Positions 43,405-51,541 of a stretch of DNA of 64,000 nt are shown here, piece after piece. Source of the stretch: Mesorhizobium ciceri biovar biserrulae WSM1271 (GTDB lineage: Bacteria; Pseudomonadota; Alphaproteobacteria; Rhizobiales; Rhizobiaceae); the NCBI RefSeq assembly GCF_000185905.1, contig NC_014923.1, positions 5,727,501 through 5,791,500 of the forward strand, written 5' to 3'. Position numbers and translations under genes: made by a program. Each line of letters opens with the position of its first letter. Positions within the stretch are counted from its first letter, which is position 1. The notes under the pieces are model-generated. The model was not told the DNA's origin. It worked only from the letters and a program-made list of their open reading frames with translations, and did no database searches.

Positions 43405-45849
43405 GTGGCTTTCCTGTTCCAGCAGCATCCGGCCGCATACCGAGCCCATGAACTGGAATTCATGTCAGACCTTCGCAAGGGGTCCATCGCGGATCAAACG
43501 CCGTTTCCCTGGGAAACATGGCTCAGTTCCGACAAAGCAATTATGATCGCCCTAGCCACCTCGATTGCGCTCTTGGTCGGGACGCAGGGCCAGCCCCCGC
43601 AGATCGATCACGCGGTTCTAAGCCAGCTGCGAACGATTCAGATCAATGACGCATTGCTCCGGCGCGACGTCGTCCGCGCTGGGACGGATATGACATTGGA
43701 CTACCGTTCGGTTGCTTCTACCGGACAGGCATTGCAAAAGACTCGTGAAAACTTGCAACGTTCTTTCGAGATTTCCTCCGATGAGAGATCAGAGCAATCC
43801 AGATTGCTCGCGCAGCTCATAAACTCGATCGAAAGCAAAAAGGCTGCCGTCTCAGTCTTGGTCGAACAAAATCAGCTCATGCAAAGCTGTCTTGCGCAGC
43901 TAGCTCGCTCGATTGGTCGCCTTGGGGGGGCACCGTCGAGCATGGTTGAACTTTCGATGCTGATCGTGCTTTCGGCTGAACCGAGGCTCGTTCTGAGCAA
44001 GGCTGGAGCTGCCTTATCTTCTTCATGGAGGTTGGACGAAGCTGCCGATCAGATCGCATCTCCGGACACGTTCTCCAAGGCCGCCGAACTGGAGCGAGAG
44101 CACCTGGAAGGCTACAGCTTGGCCAGCGCGCAAGCGCAGCGCACGCGACTTTTCTTCGGTTTGGTGTCCATGTGCCTCTGCATATTTGCGATCATTCGGT
44201 TCTCCAGGCAGCCTCTGCGGACGAACCGGCTGAAAAGGCGGTTGGAGCTTGAAGAGGCAATGAGTGAGATCGAAACTCGGCTCAACGAAAGTAAAGCAAA
44301 GGACGCCTCGGCGCGCTTTTCCACCGAAGAAGCGCTCAGAGTCGTTCAACGCGTTTTCGATGCGGATCAATGCGCGCTCGCACTGGTGGATCCGAGTCTC
44401 AGCAGGCATACCGAGTGCTTTGTGGCGAACACGTACACACCCGTCTGGAACGTGGCGCTTATTGATGAAGTCGTTTCACTTGTCCGAGCCGGACGGCCAG
44501 TGTTTCGCGTCGTTCGGACCGCCCTAGGGCTTTCCGGTGTTTTTCAAATTGTTGCCTGCAGGGCTTCCGATCAGCAGGTTGTGGTTTGCATCCTTGTTTT
44601 TGAAGGAGATCGCTCACTCCCCTCAGCAGACGACCTGCGGGTTCTTGCCAGCGCCATTGTGCGTTTGAGCAACCATCTTGAACTGCAACGTATAAATACG
44701 GAACGCGACCTTCTGGTGAGTCGATGGGAGCATGTGGAAAGGCTGAGGACCGTGGGCACGATCGCAAGCGGCGTTACACATGAGTTCAACAACATTTTAG
44801 GGGCAATAATCGGCTATTCAGAGATTGCCCAAAGCCTTGTGCGTCGCCCCTCCAGAATCCGTAATCACATCGACCAGATCATTTTAGCTGGACACCGAGC
44901 CAAGCTGATCGTCGACCAGATTCTGTCACTAAGCCGAAACCGACAGCGCGTGGCAGTGCCATTCAACGTCTCCGAAATTGTCATGGATCTTGCGCCATTG
45001 CTGCGGGTCACAGTTCGGTCGGATGTTCAGTTGAACTTCAAGGTCAACGAGTGGCAAACCGTGGTCGAGGGCAGCCCAACCGAGATACAGCAGATCCTCA
45101 TGAATCTATGCAAGAACGCGTCGGAGGCTGTCTTGAACGAGGGCCGTGTCGAGGTCAGCGTTTCTCGCGCCCAGGTGCGCCAAACCAAGTCGCTGGCTCA
45201 GGGCACCCTGAGACCTGGAGATTACGTTCTCCTCTCCATCAGCGACGATGGCCCAGGAATCGCAAGTTCGATACTTCCGCATGTCTTTGAGCCCTTTTTT
45301 ACCACGCGCTCTGTCGTCGGCGGGACCGGGCTGGGTCTTGCTGCGGTTGACAGGCACGTGAGCGCGCTCGCAGGATGCCTTGATGTCACGTCGGCTGTTG
45401 GCCGAGGGACGCGGTTTGATATCTACCTACCGGCCTCCGACGAGGAGCCAGTCAGCGCTGACATCGCTTTCGGTCGGTACGACGGATCACTTGGCAACGG
45501 AGAAATCGTTGCAGTCGTGGAGCCCGATCCAGCAGAGTTGGAGATCTACAGGGACCAGATCGCCGCGCTGGGTTATGAGCCGGTCGGCTTCGCGACCCTC
45601 GAAGGTCTTTGCGAGTGGACCGAAAGCGGGAAGGCAGCAGACCTGGTGATTTTAGGTAGAACGCCTTTCCTGGAGCGAGGACAGGCCGAATCCGTATGCC
45701 CCACCCTCATGACGGTGCCTGTCATAGTCGTCGGCCAAATCGACTCCATGCCGGTCATATCCGCTAATCAGGCCCTCGTCCTTTGGCTAGCGAAGCCGGT
45801 CTCGTCCCGGACAATGGCGCATGCGGTTCGTACAATGATGATGGCATGA
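43405..45849 (+). CDS. virA: VirA-type hybrid sensor histidine kinase
   Basis: GTG start behind GGGGGAGAGG. Layout: short cytoplasmic end; span 1 (KAIMIALATSIALLVG); periplasmic domain (~45-250) with the VirA-like stretch LSQLRTIQINDALLRRDVVR; span 2 (LFFGLVSMCLCIFAII); a GAF-like linker; the kinase core with phospho-acceptor H459 in GVTHEFNNILGAIIGYSEIA; N box LMNLCKNASEAV; and G boxes DDGPGIASS and GGTGLGLA. The C-terminal receiver-like domain keeps EPDPAE and AKP, but has Gly751 where the phospho-accepting Asp is expected. The partner is VirG. In M. loti R7A virA is reported to be under NodD control. Confidence 0.93.
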   Translation: MAFLFQQHPAAYRAHELEFMSDLRKGSIADQTPFPWETWLSSDKAIMIALATSIALLVGTQGQPPQIDHAVLSQLRTIQINDALLRRDVVRAGTDMTLDYRSVASTGQALQKTRENLQRSFEISSDERSEQSRLLAQLINSIESKKAAVSVLVEQNQLMQSCLAQLARSIGRLGGAPSSMVELSMLIVLSAEPRLVLSKAGAALSSSWRLDEAADQIASPDTFSKAAELEREHLEGYSLASAQAQRTRLFFGLVSMCLCIFAIIRFSRQPLRTNRLKRRLELEEAMSEIETRLNESKAKDASARFSTEEALRVVQRVFDADQCALALVDPSLSRHTECFVANTYTPVWNVALIDEVVSLVRAGRPVFRVVRTALGLSGVFQIVACRASDQQVVVCILVFEGDRSLPSADDLRVLASAIVRLSNHLELQRINTERDLLVSRWEHVERLRTVGTIASGVTHEFNNILGAIIGYSEIAQSLVRRPSRIRNHIDQIILAGHRAKLIVDQILSLSRNRQRVAVPFNVSEIVMDLAPLLRVTVRSDVQLNFKVNEWQTVVEGSPTEIQQILMNLCKNASEAVLNEGRVEVSVSRAQVRQTKSLAQGTLRPGDYVLLSISDDGPGIASSILPHVFEPFFTTRSVVGGTGLGLAAVDRHVSALAGCLDVTSAVGRGTRFDIYLPASDEEPVSADIAFGRYDGSLGNGEIVAVVEPDPAELEIYRDQIAALGYEPVGFATLEGLCEWTESGKAADLVILGRTPFLERGQAESVCPTLMTVPVIVVGQIDSMPVISANQALVLWLAKPVSSRTMAHAVRTMMMA

Positions 45850-45967
45850 TACCGCCGAATCGCTCAGCCTATCCAACCACTGCGAGAAGGCCCGTCAAAA
45901 AGATATCGAAGCAGAACAGAATGACGCGTCGACACCGGCTTACCGATCCCGAGACGTTGTTCCAGCC

Positions 45968-47008
45968 TTAGTGCTTGTTGAGAAGGTCGGCTACTGTCTC
46001 TCCCCGTCGCCGGGCATCGGCGGCGAGCCATACCTCTCCTACCTCATACACGTCGCCTTGGGTACGGAACGGTATGATGACGTCAATGGCGGCCGACAGC
46101 ATGTCAAGAAGCGTGCGGTCTTCGACAGCGGCTCCTTGCGCGCTGCTCTTGACGAGTGAAAAGAGCTTCTTGAAACCTTGTACCGGATCAGCCCCATGAA
46201 TCGTTGATATCGATCCCGCATGGCCGGAGACGACTTCACTAAGGTAGGCCCAAGCGGCGTCATCGCGCATCTCGCCAAGCAATATTCGATCAGGGCGCAT
46301 GCGCAAGCTGGCTTGCAACAGTTGCTCGGCCGTCACCGCCCCTGCGCCTGCTCGGTCCTTTGGATAGAGTAAGCGGACATGGTTCTCGTGCGGGATTGCA
46401 AGTTCGAGCGTGTCCTCGATGCTGATCAACCTCTCATGCGGGGGTATAGCGTTGATCAAAGTCTTGCTCATTGTCGTTTTGCCGCTTCCAGTAGGTCCGC
46501 AAAGCAGCATTGTGAGCCGCCCGCAGACGCAGGCTCGCAAAAATTGCTCCAAGTCACCATGGTCGTAGTGCTGAAGAATCGTTTCGTCCTGCCGCTCTTG
46601 GCGCTCTTTTCGTGACCGCCATTGATTCCAACGCGAATACTCGTAGCGAGAAGAAACTTCCTTGAGTTCGGTCACACGACTTGAGGGACGCCGTATCGTC
46701 AGGCTTATTGTTCCTGAGGGTACTGCGGGGGGCAAACAGATCTGCAGCCGCTCTCCGTTCGGCAACTCAGTCGCGCAGAGGGGGCTTTGCGGTCCGACAT
46801 CTTGCTTGCGCAGCGCTCCGGCGAGGATCGCGATGTCCTCCAGATCGTCATAAGACAGCGGCAGTGGATGTTTCGTGAAAACGCCGGCCTGTCGGACAAA
46901 GGCTTCCCCAGGCCGGTTGATAGCGACCTCTTCGGTTCTTGGCTCCTCAAGCCATTTCAGAACGGGATCGAGAAGCAAACGCAATTGAGGATCAGCCTCC
47001 GATTGCAT
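45968..47008 (-). CDS. virB11: VirB11 traffic ATPase
   Basis: VirB11 is a hexameric ATPase at the cytoplasmic base of the T4SS. Walker A GPTGSGKTTMSKTLINAI, Asp box ISIEDTLEL, Walker B ILLGEMRDDAAW and His box GSISTIHGADPVQGF are all present. Start at 47008 (MQSEADPQLRLLLD) behind GGAG; 346 aa, near the Agrobacterium length. It overlaps the virB10 end by 17 bases and is last gene of the virB operon, convergent with virA. Confidence 0.95.
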   Translation of the reverse strand: MQSEADPQLRLLLDPVLKWLEEPRTEEVAINRPGEAFVRQAGVFTKHPLPLSYDDLEDIAILAGALRKQDVGPQSPLCATELPNGERLQICLPPAVPSGTISLTIRRPSSRVTELKEVSSRYEYSRWNQWRSRKERQERQDETILQHYDHGDLEQFLRACVCGRLTMLLCGPTGSGKTTMSKTLINAIPPHERLISIEDTLELAIPHENHVRLLYPKDRAGAGAVTAEQLLQASLRMRPDRILLGEMRDDAAWAYLSEVVSGHAGSISTIHGADPVQGFKKLFSLVKSSAQGAAVEDRTLLDMLSAAIDVIIPFRTQGDVYEVGEVWLAADARRRGETVADLLNKH

Positions 47009-48134
47009 TGTTGTTTCTCCGGCGTTCGCGATGTTGGGGGGATGGCGCTGCGGCAGTCGCTCTAAGATCGTATACATCCGAGAAGTCGAGGTCCCGAGCC
47101 ACAAAGATGGATACGGCGTCTCCTTGGTTTTTCTTCAGGGTTGGGGGAAGGTTGATCGTCGCTCTCAATGTCGTCTCGACGGCTTGTCCACCATTGCTCT
47201 GGAAGCTGTTGGTGCCGCTTCCTCCGCCAGAGCTGGCCGCATATTGACCAGCCGCCTGAAACGCGCCTTGGATGACGCTCATCAGAATCGCTCCGCCAAA
47301 GCGTTCCCGGAAGTGATTGTCCACCGTGCCAGGCATTCCGGAGCGGCCGAGCTCGTCAGCCCCCGGCGATGCTATCGAAACGAGGGCATGGTCGGGTGTT
47401 TCGATGCGCGTCCACAGCACGAATACACGCGCATCCCCCTGCTGGAGACCGCGCTGGATCTCGCCAATCACGGTTGTCCCGCGATCCAAGAGCACGACGT
47501 TGTTGGTGGCGCCTCGGACGGCTTTAGGTAAGACGCACTTCACATAGCCGGGTAAATTTGTGTCGACCGCAGTTTGCAAAATGCAGGGAATGATCGTTCC
47601 TTGAGTAATCACGAGATCAGGGTGCGGCAAAAGTGTGGCCCGGCTCGGCTCCTGTATATCTGGCTTCAATCGGCCTGACAGATCGCCACCGTTTGAAATC
47701 TCATCTGCGGTCGCCGGAGCATCATTTTGCTTGTCTTCGCTCCGCTGATCGTCATTGGGCATTTGACCGCTGCCGCTGTAGGCGAAAATTGGTGATTCCT
47801 CCGGCGGCGGATCATCTGCCGCTGGTAGGGGCGGCGTGGATGGCGCAGGCTCTGCCGCCTTGGCCGCCTCTGCGGGTGCTGGAGGTTCGGGAGCAACCTC
47901 GATTGGCACGGGACGGAATGGCTCGACGTTGGCGTCAATTGGCGGTTTTGGCTGAGATGGTTCGTCTTGTGTGCTGGAACGACCTCCGAGCCAGATGAGC
48001 GATAGAGACGAGATGAGAACAAGAGCAGCGACGGCCAACTTCTGCGATCCCGAAACATGCCGGCGGGCCGGCTCCGAGACCATCGATCCGGATGCATGGA
48101 CATCATGTCCCGCCTGTGGACCGGTTTCATTCAT
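46992..48134 (-). CDS. virB10: VirB10 energy-sensing scaffold
   Basis: VirB10 spans both membranes and couples ATPase activity to channel opening. It has an N-terminal cytoplasmic end, one inner-membrane span (LAVAALVLISSLSLIWLGG), a proline-rich periplasmic region (residues ~55-100), and a C-terminal beta-barrel domain (VITQGTIIPCILQTAVDTNL, LLDRGTTVIGEIQRGLQQGD). Start at 48134 overlaps the virB9 stop (ATGA). 380 aa. Confidence 0.94.
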   Translation of the reverse strand: MNETGPQAGHDVHASGSMVSEPARRHVSGSQKLAVAALVLISSLSLIWLGGRSSTQDEPSQPKPPIDANVEPFRPVPIEVAPEPPAPAEAAKAAEPAPSTPPLPAADDPPPEESPIFAYSGSGQMPNDDQRSEDKQNDAPATADEISNGGDLSGRLKPDIQEPSRATLLPHPDLVITQGTIIPCILQTAVDTNLPGYVKCVLPKAVRGATNNVVLLDRGTTVIGEIQRGLQQGDARVFVLWTRIETPDHALVSIASPGADELGRSGMPGTVDNHFRERFGGAILMSVIQGAFQAAGQYAASSGGGSGTNSFQSNGGQAVETTLRATINLPPTLKKNQGDAVSIFVARDLDFSDVYDLRATAAAPSPQHRERRRNNNAIGG

Positions 48135-49012
48135 CGTCCCGAGCCTTTCAAAACACGCCACACGTCGGGTGTCACTGTACCGGTCGCTGGCGCTCGTCCC
48201 ACAGGGTCATAAGCTCTGTTGAAAATGGACAAGACCGTGTTGCCATCTCTCAGACGCCATTCCCGGGCGACGGCGGATACTTCAACATAGTCGCCTTTGA
48301 CCGTGTAATTGGCAGCGGCTTCCTTGCCGTCGGGATTGATAACGTAGAGGGAGGGTATGCGGGAATTGCTTGCGAATCCAAATACGGTCGTAAAGCCATT
48401 ATCGAAGACTTCCAACGGCGCGAGCGACCGATCGCCCTTTGCGACGTAGTGAAAATTGCTGTCGTCCGGACTGGCAGCTGCGGCGGGCCGATTCAACAAA
48501 TCCCGAACTCTTTCGTCTTGCAGCACTCTCGCCCGGGCCTGGCCAAGAATTGAGCGCCTTTCTGCTTCCTTTCTCCGAGCAGCAGCCTCATCAGCAGGAT
48601 AGGTGAACTGCACACTGTAGTATAGATCTGGTTGCTTCTCATCGAGTTTTGGCATCGCTTTCGTTGAAATGCTGAAGACGTATCTGCGGGTACCGGACTC
48701 GCTCTCGGCCAGCACGACGACCGGCTGCGGCGACAGCATCCGGCTAGCCTTGAAAAAGAGATAATTGGCGCGCGGGAGCGCAGCCAGGTCTTTGCTATTG
48801 GAAACGGCCACGGCTGCGACGGTCTCGTTGGCCGCGAATGTGACAACCAGCGTTGCCCCAACTGCGGTCGATAGGCGCACCACTTCGTCGGGGCGGTAAG
48901 CCAGGTAGCGCATCCGAGCATCATGCTTGCCGGCAAGTGGCGTGTCTTCGGCGCACGCTTCCATCGTCAGGAAGAGTGAACAGGCCAGCGCCAGAAATGC
49001 TCTTTTTGTCAT
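48131..49012 (-). CDS. virB9: VirB9 outer-membrane core component
   Basis: It has a signal peptide (MTKRAFLALACSLFLTMEAC, AEDTP), then the VirB9 N-domain (MRYLAYRPDEVVRLSTAVGA) and C-domain (NFHYVAKGDRSLAPLEVFDN, VFGFASNSRIPSLYVINPDG). It joins VirB7 and VirB10 in the outer-membrane core complex. 293 aa; overlaps both neighbours by four bases. Confidence 0.94.
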   Translation of the reverse strand: MTKRAFLALACSLFLTMEACAEDTPLAGKHDARMRYLAYRPDEVVRLSTAVGATLVVTFAANETVAAVAVSNSKDLAALPRANYLFFKASRMLSPQPVVVLAESESGTRRYVFSISTKAMPKLDEKQPDLYYSVQFTYPADEAAARRKEAERRSILGQARARVLQDERVRDLLNRPAAAASPDDSNFHYVAKGDRSLAPLEVFDNGFTTVFGFASNSRIPSLYVINPDGKEAAANYTVKGDYVEVSAVAREWRLRDGNTVLSIFNRAYDPVGRAPATGTVTPDVWRVLKGSGR

Positions 49013-49722
49013 GGCTGCACGAAGCCCAGGTTCGATACGGTGTCTTGCGAGGCTTGATAGGATGTGACGAGTAGACCTCCCGGATTGGTGAGCCTCGATT
49101 GCCCAGGCAGACCCGTCAAGCGCTCGTAGCGGATGGTAGCAGTCCAGGAGGTCACTATCGGCGTCTGCCCATCGATAACAAGCGTACGTTTGTATCGGAT
49201 CTGCTGAACGTCGGGACTGATGTCATTTGATGAAATATGCCCGACCTCGAGCTTGCCGCGCTTCCCAACCGTGACCTGCGGCGAGGTGGGGTTGGGATAG
49301 TTGAAGAAATCTTGATATTGCTGTTGCACAGAAGGTGCGCTGAAACTGGAGACGAGGTCATAGGCGTATTGGGCTGTATCTGCCGTGTAGCCCTCGCGAA
49401 GGCGTACATATTCCCATAGCGAAGCGTTTATGACGGCTCGGTCTTGGGTTGCCGGCAGTCGAGAGATTGACACTTCGCTGTCAACGGTACCGTCCGGCCG
49501 CACCCAGAGGAACACAGGTACGAGCTTGGCCAACGGGACCATGGCAGCGATGGTAAATGCCTGGGCGACATTTCCCAGGACCGCCGCTGCGGCAAAGGCT
49601 ATAAGCGCCTTTGACAAGCGCCGCGCAGACTTCGCTCGAGAAGTTTGAAACGCTTCCACCTTCTTATAGTGAGCGGCTAGCGTTTCTCTCTCCACCAGAA
49701 GGGCATGTTCAGGAAATTTCAC
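49009..49722 (-). CDS. virB8: VirB8 inner-membrane scaffold
   Basis: GTG 49722 (MKFPEHALLVERETLAAHYK) is chosen since it overlaps the virB7 stop as GTGA and gives 237 residues, the same length as the Agrobacterium protein as I remember it. One span (LIAFAAAAVLGNVAQAFTIA) precedes an NTF2-like periplasmic domain (YVRLREGYTADTAQYAYDLV, YQDFFNYPNPTSPQV, IRYKRTLVIDGQTPIVTSW). Confidence 0.93.
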   Translation of the reverse strand: MKFPEHALLVERETLAAHYKKVEAFQTSRAKSARRLSKALIAFAAAAVLGNVAQAFTIAAMVPLAKLVPVFLWVRPDGTVDSEVSISRLPATQDRAVINASLWEYVRLREGYTADTAQYAYDLVSSFSAPSVQQQYQDFFNYPNPTSPQVTVGKRGKLEVGHISSNDISPDVQQIRYKRTLVIDGQTPIVTSWTATIRYERLTGLPGQSRLTNPGGLLVTSYQASQDTVSNLGFVQP

Positions 49723-49877
49723 TTGGGCTCTTCCGCGCACTCGACCTGAAGATCCTCAGGAGTGGTTTCCCATTGTCCCGCGTTCAGTTGGAATGGCGTA
49801 CCCGTGCAGGTCGCAAGCCGATCGGTTGTCTTGCAGGCCGCCAAAGCGAGGATTAGCAACAGTAGATAGCGTTTCAT
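49719..49877 (-). CDS. virB7: VirB7 outer-membrane lipoprotein
   Basis: Start at 49877 (MKRYLLLLILALAAC) gives a 52-residue lipoprotein with lipobox LAAC, cleaved before Cys15, and a second Cys (ATCTG) available for the disulfide with VirB9. Short size and place between virB6 and virB8 fit. Confidence 0.9.
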   Translation of the reverse strand: MKRYLLLLILALAACKTTDRLATCTGTPFQLNAGQWETTPEDLQVECAEEPK

Positions 49878-49899
49878 GTTTTTGGCACCGGTTGATTGA

Positions 49900-50787
49900 T
49901 TAACCACCCGCCGTTTTGGCAAAGTAGCGGTTGAGGTTGCTAAGAGGTCGGTTCTCGCCTGCCAAAGAGCCGCCGGCGATGCTGCTGGCGATCGTCGGAA
50001 GCGCGATGATCAGAGCGTCGCCAGCGAGGAAGAGCATATCGAGCTCGTAAAGCCCGATGATCTTGGCTGCTGTCGTGCCCGACATTTTGATTATGATAAG
50101 CATTGCTGTCAGCGAGACTGCTTCGGCCGCAATAACTATCGTCGCAACGATGTTGAGAAGGAGAAGCAGCAGCCCGTACGAGAGCAGTTGGCCGATCCAT
50201 CTGGTGGCCATGTCTCGCGTGCGATCAAAAAGGTAGCCGACAAGGACCAGGGGGCCGATCGCCAAGAGCAGCTTCGTCAGAATTCCAACGGCATCGTAGA
50301 TCTCGAACGCCGTCCACAGCGAGCCGTAGAAAATCCATTGCGCTCCCTGGAAGGCAAGTATGTCCTGGCCATTCATTGTCCCAATTTCGGAAGCAATCAT
50401 CTGAAAAGCATACTGGCTTGCAGCAAACATAAAGTCTAGCTTCCGAGGAATATCGACGAATGGCAAGTCGCTGCTACTTATCTTGTGAGCAAATCTTGGA
50501 ATCGTGTCGTCGAAGAACGCTTCAATGTACTGCTGGTAGTTAGACTGGTCCAAGATCAGGGCAACGACAATCGACACCATGATTACGCGCGAGATACTCC
50601 CGCGCGCATCGACTTGACCACGCATGACCAGACAGCCTTGTATTATTATCCAAAGCGTTACACACGCAACCAGAGGTGCGCTGACCGCCTCTTGGATCTT
50701 TTCAAGCACGTTGTGCAGCCCTGAGGTAAAGGCCAGATCAAAGATCGTGTGTATGGCCGTGAATGGCGCGGCAATCTTGAAATTCAT
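49900..50787 (-). CDS. virB6: VirB6 polytopic channel protein
   Basis: About six hydrophobic spans (PLVACVTLWIIIQGCLVMRG, VIMVSIVVALILDQSNYQQY, LLLAIGPLVLVGYLF, LLLLLLNIVATIVIAAEAV) with the central periplasmic loop typical of VirB6. It forms part of the inner-membrane pore. 295 aa, the size of the Agrobacterium homologue. Confidence 0.93.
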   Translation of the reverse strand: MNFKIAAPFTAIHTIFDLAFTSGLHNVLEKIQEAVSAPLVACVTLWIIIQGCLVMRGQVDARGSISRVIMVSIVVALILDQSNYQQYIEAFFDDTIPRFAHKISSSDLPFVDIPRKLDFMFAASQYAFQMIASEIGTMNGQDILAFQGAQWIFYGSLWTAFEIYDAVGILTKLLLAIGPLVLVGYLFDRTRDMATRWIGQLLSYGLLLLLLNIVATIVIAAEAVSLTAMLIIIKMSGTTAAKIIGLYELDMLFLAGDALIIALPTIASSIAGGSLAGENRPLSNLNRYFAKTAGG

Positions 50788-50845
50788 GGCCTGAGCCTGA
50801 TTTGTCCCTGATCAGCCCAGTTGAGCCGGACGAACTCTGCGTGGT

Positions 50846-51529
50846 TCACGGCAGTGTGCCAAACATCTTGGCGGTGTCCTGGCGCTCGCGACGCTGCGTG
50901 GCGGCCTCCTCCACGGCGTGAAGGCTGCCTTGTGCAGTGGTCATCGTCAGCAGACTCGTGGCCTCGACATTTTGGATGACCGCATCGTGAATCTGCTTGA
51001 GGACCAGACCGTTGGTCACGGTGGCCTGCACAATATTTCGCGAGCGCGAAAGCTGACCAGGCGTGTTGTCGTTAGCCTTAAGGCGCTTGTCCATTGTGTC
51101 CAGAGTGTCGGCTGCAAGAGCTGCCGCATTGGCGGCACCAGTGATTTGCCCCTCTAACAGTTTCGCTTCTGAATCGGTGCCGGTGACTCTCCGGGTTGGG
51201 TCTTGCACAATGGTACGCGCCATGGTCGAAACCGGCGCCCGAGCATCAAACATCTGCCCCTCCAGCTTATTGCTCGATGGGTAGTGGTTTCCCTGGTTCA
51301 GTGCGCCCAGCAGACCCGTGACAGCAAATGACGACTTCAGTATCTCTACCATTTCGATCGTGGTAGCGAGCGTCTGAGCTGACTTTATAAGCATCGCCGC
51401 TGTGGAACCCGCTGTTAGGCCCGCTTGTACTGTCACTGCCGGGTCGGTGACGATTAATTGCGACCTGGCCTGTGTGCTAAGCAGAAAGGAAACAGCAAAC
51501 GTCGTCACTACAAGTTTGGCAAATCTCAT
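50846..51529 (-). CDS. virB5: VirB5 minor pilin
   Basis: Signal peptide (MRFAKLVVTTFAVSFLLSTQARS) and a mature alpha-helical bundle (VTVQAGLTAGSTAAMLIKSA, ANAAALAADTLDTMDKRLKA) as in VirB5/TraC. It sits at the pilus tip. 227 aa; 12 bases after virB4. Confidence 0.92.
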   Translation of the reverse strand: MRFAKLVVTTFAVSFLLSTQARSQLIVTDPAVTVQAGLTAGSTAAMLIKSAQTLATTIEMVEILKSSFAVTGLLGALNQGNHYPSSNKLEGQMFDARAPVSTMARTIVQDPTRRVTGTDSEAKLLEGQITGAANAAALAADTLDTMDKRLKANDNTPGQLSRSRNIVQATVTNGLVLKQIHDAVIQNVEATSLLTMTTAQGSLHAVEEAATQRRERQDTAKMFGTLP

Positions 51530-51541
51530 GAATATGCTCCT

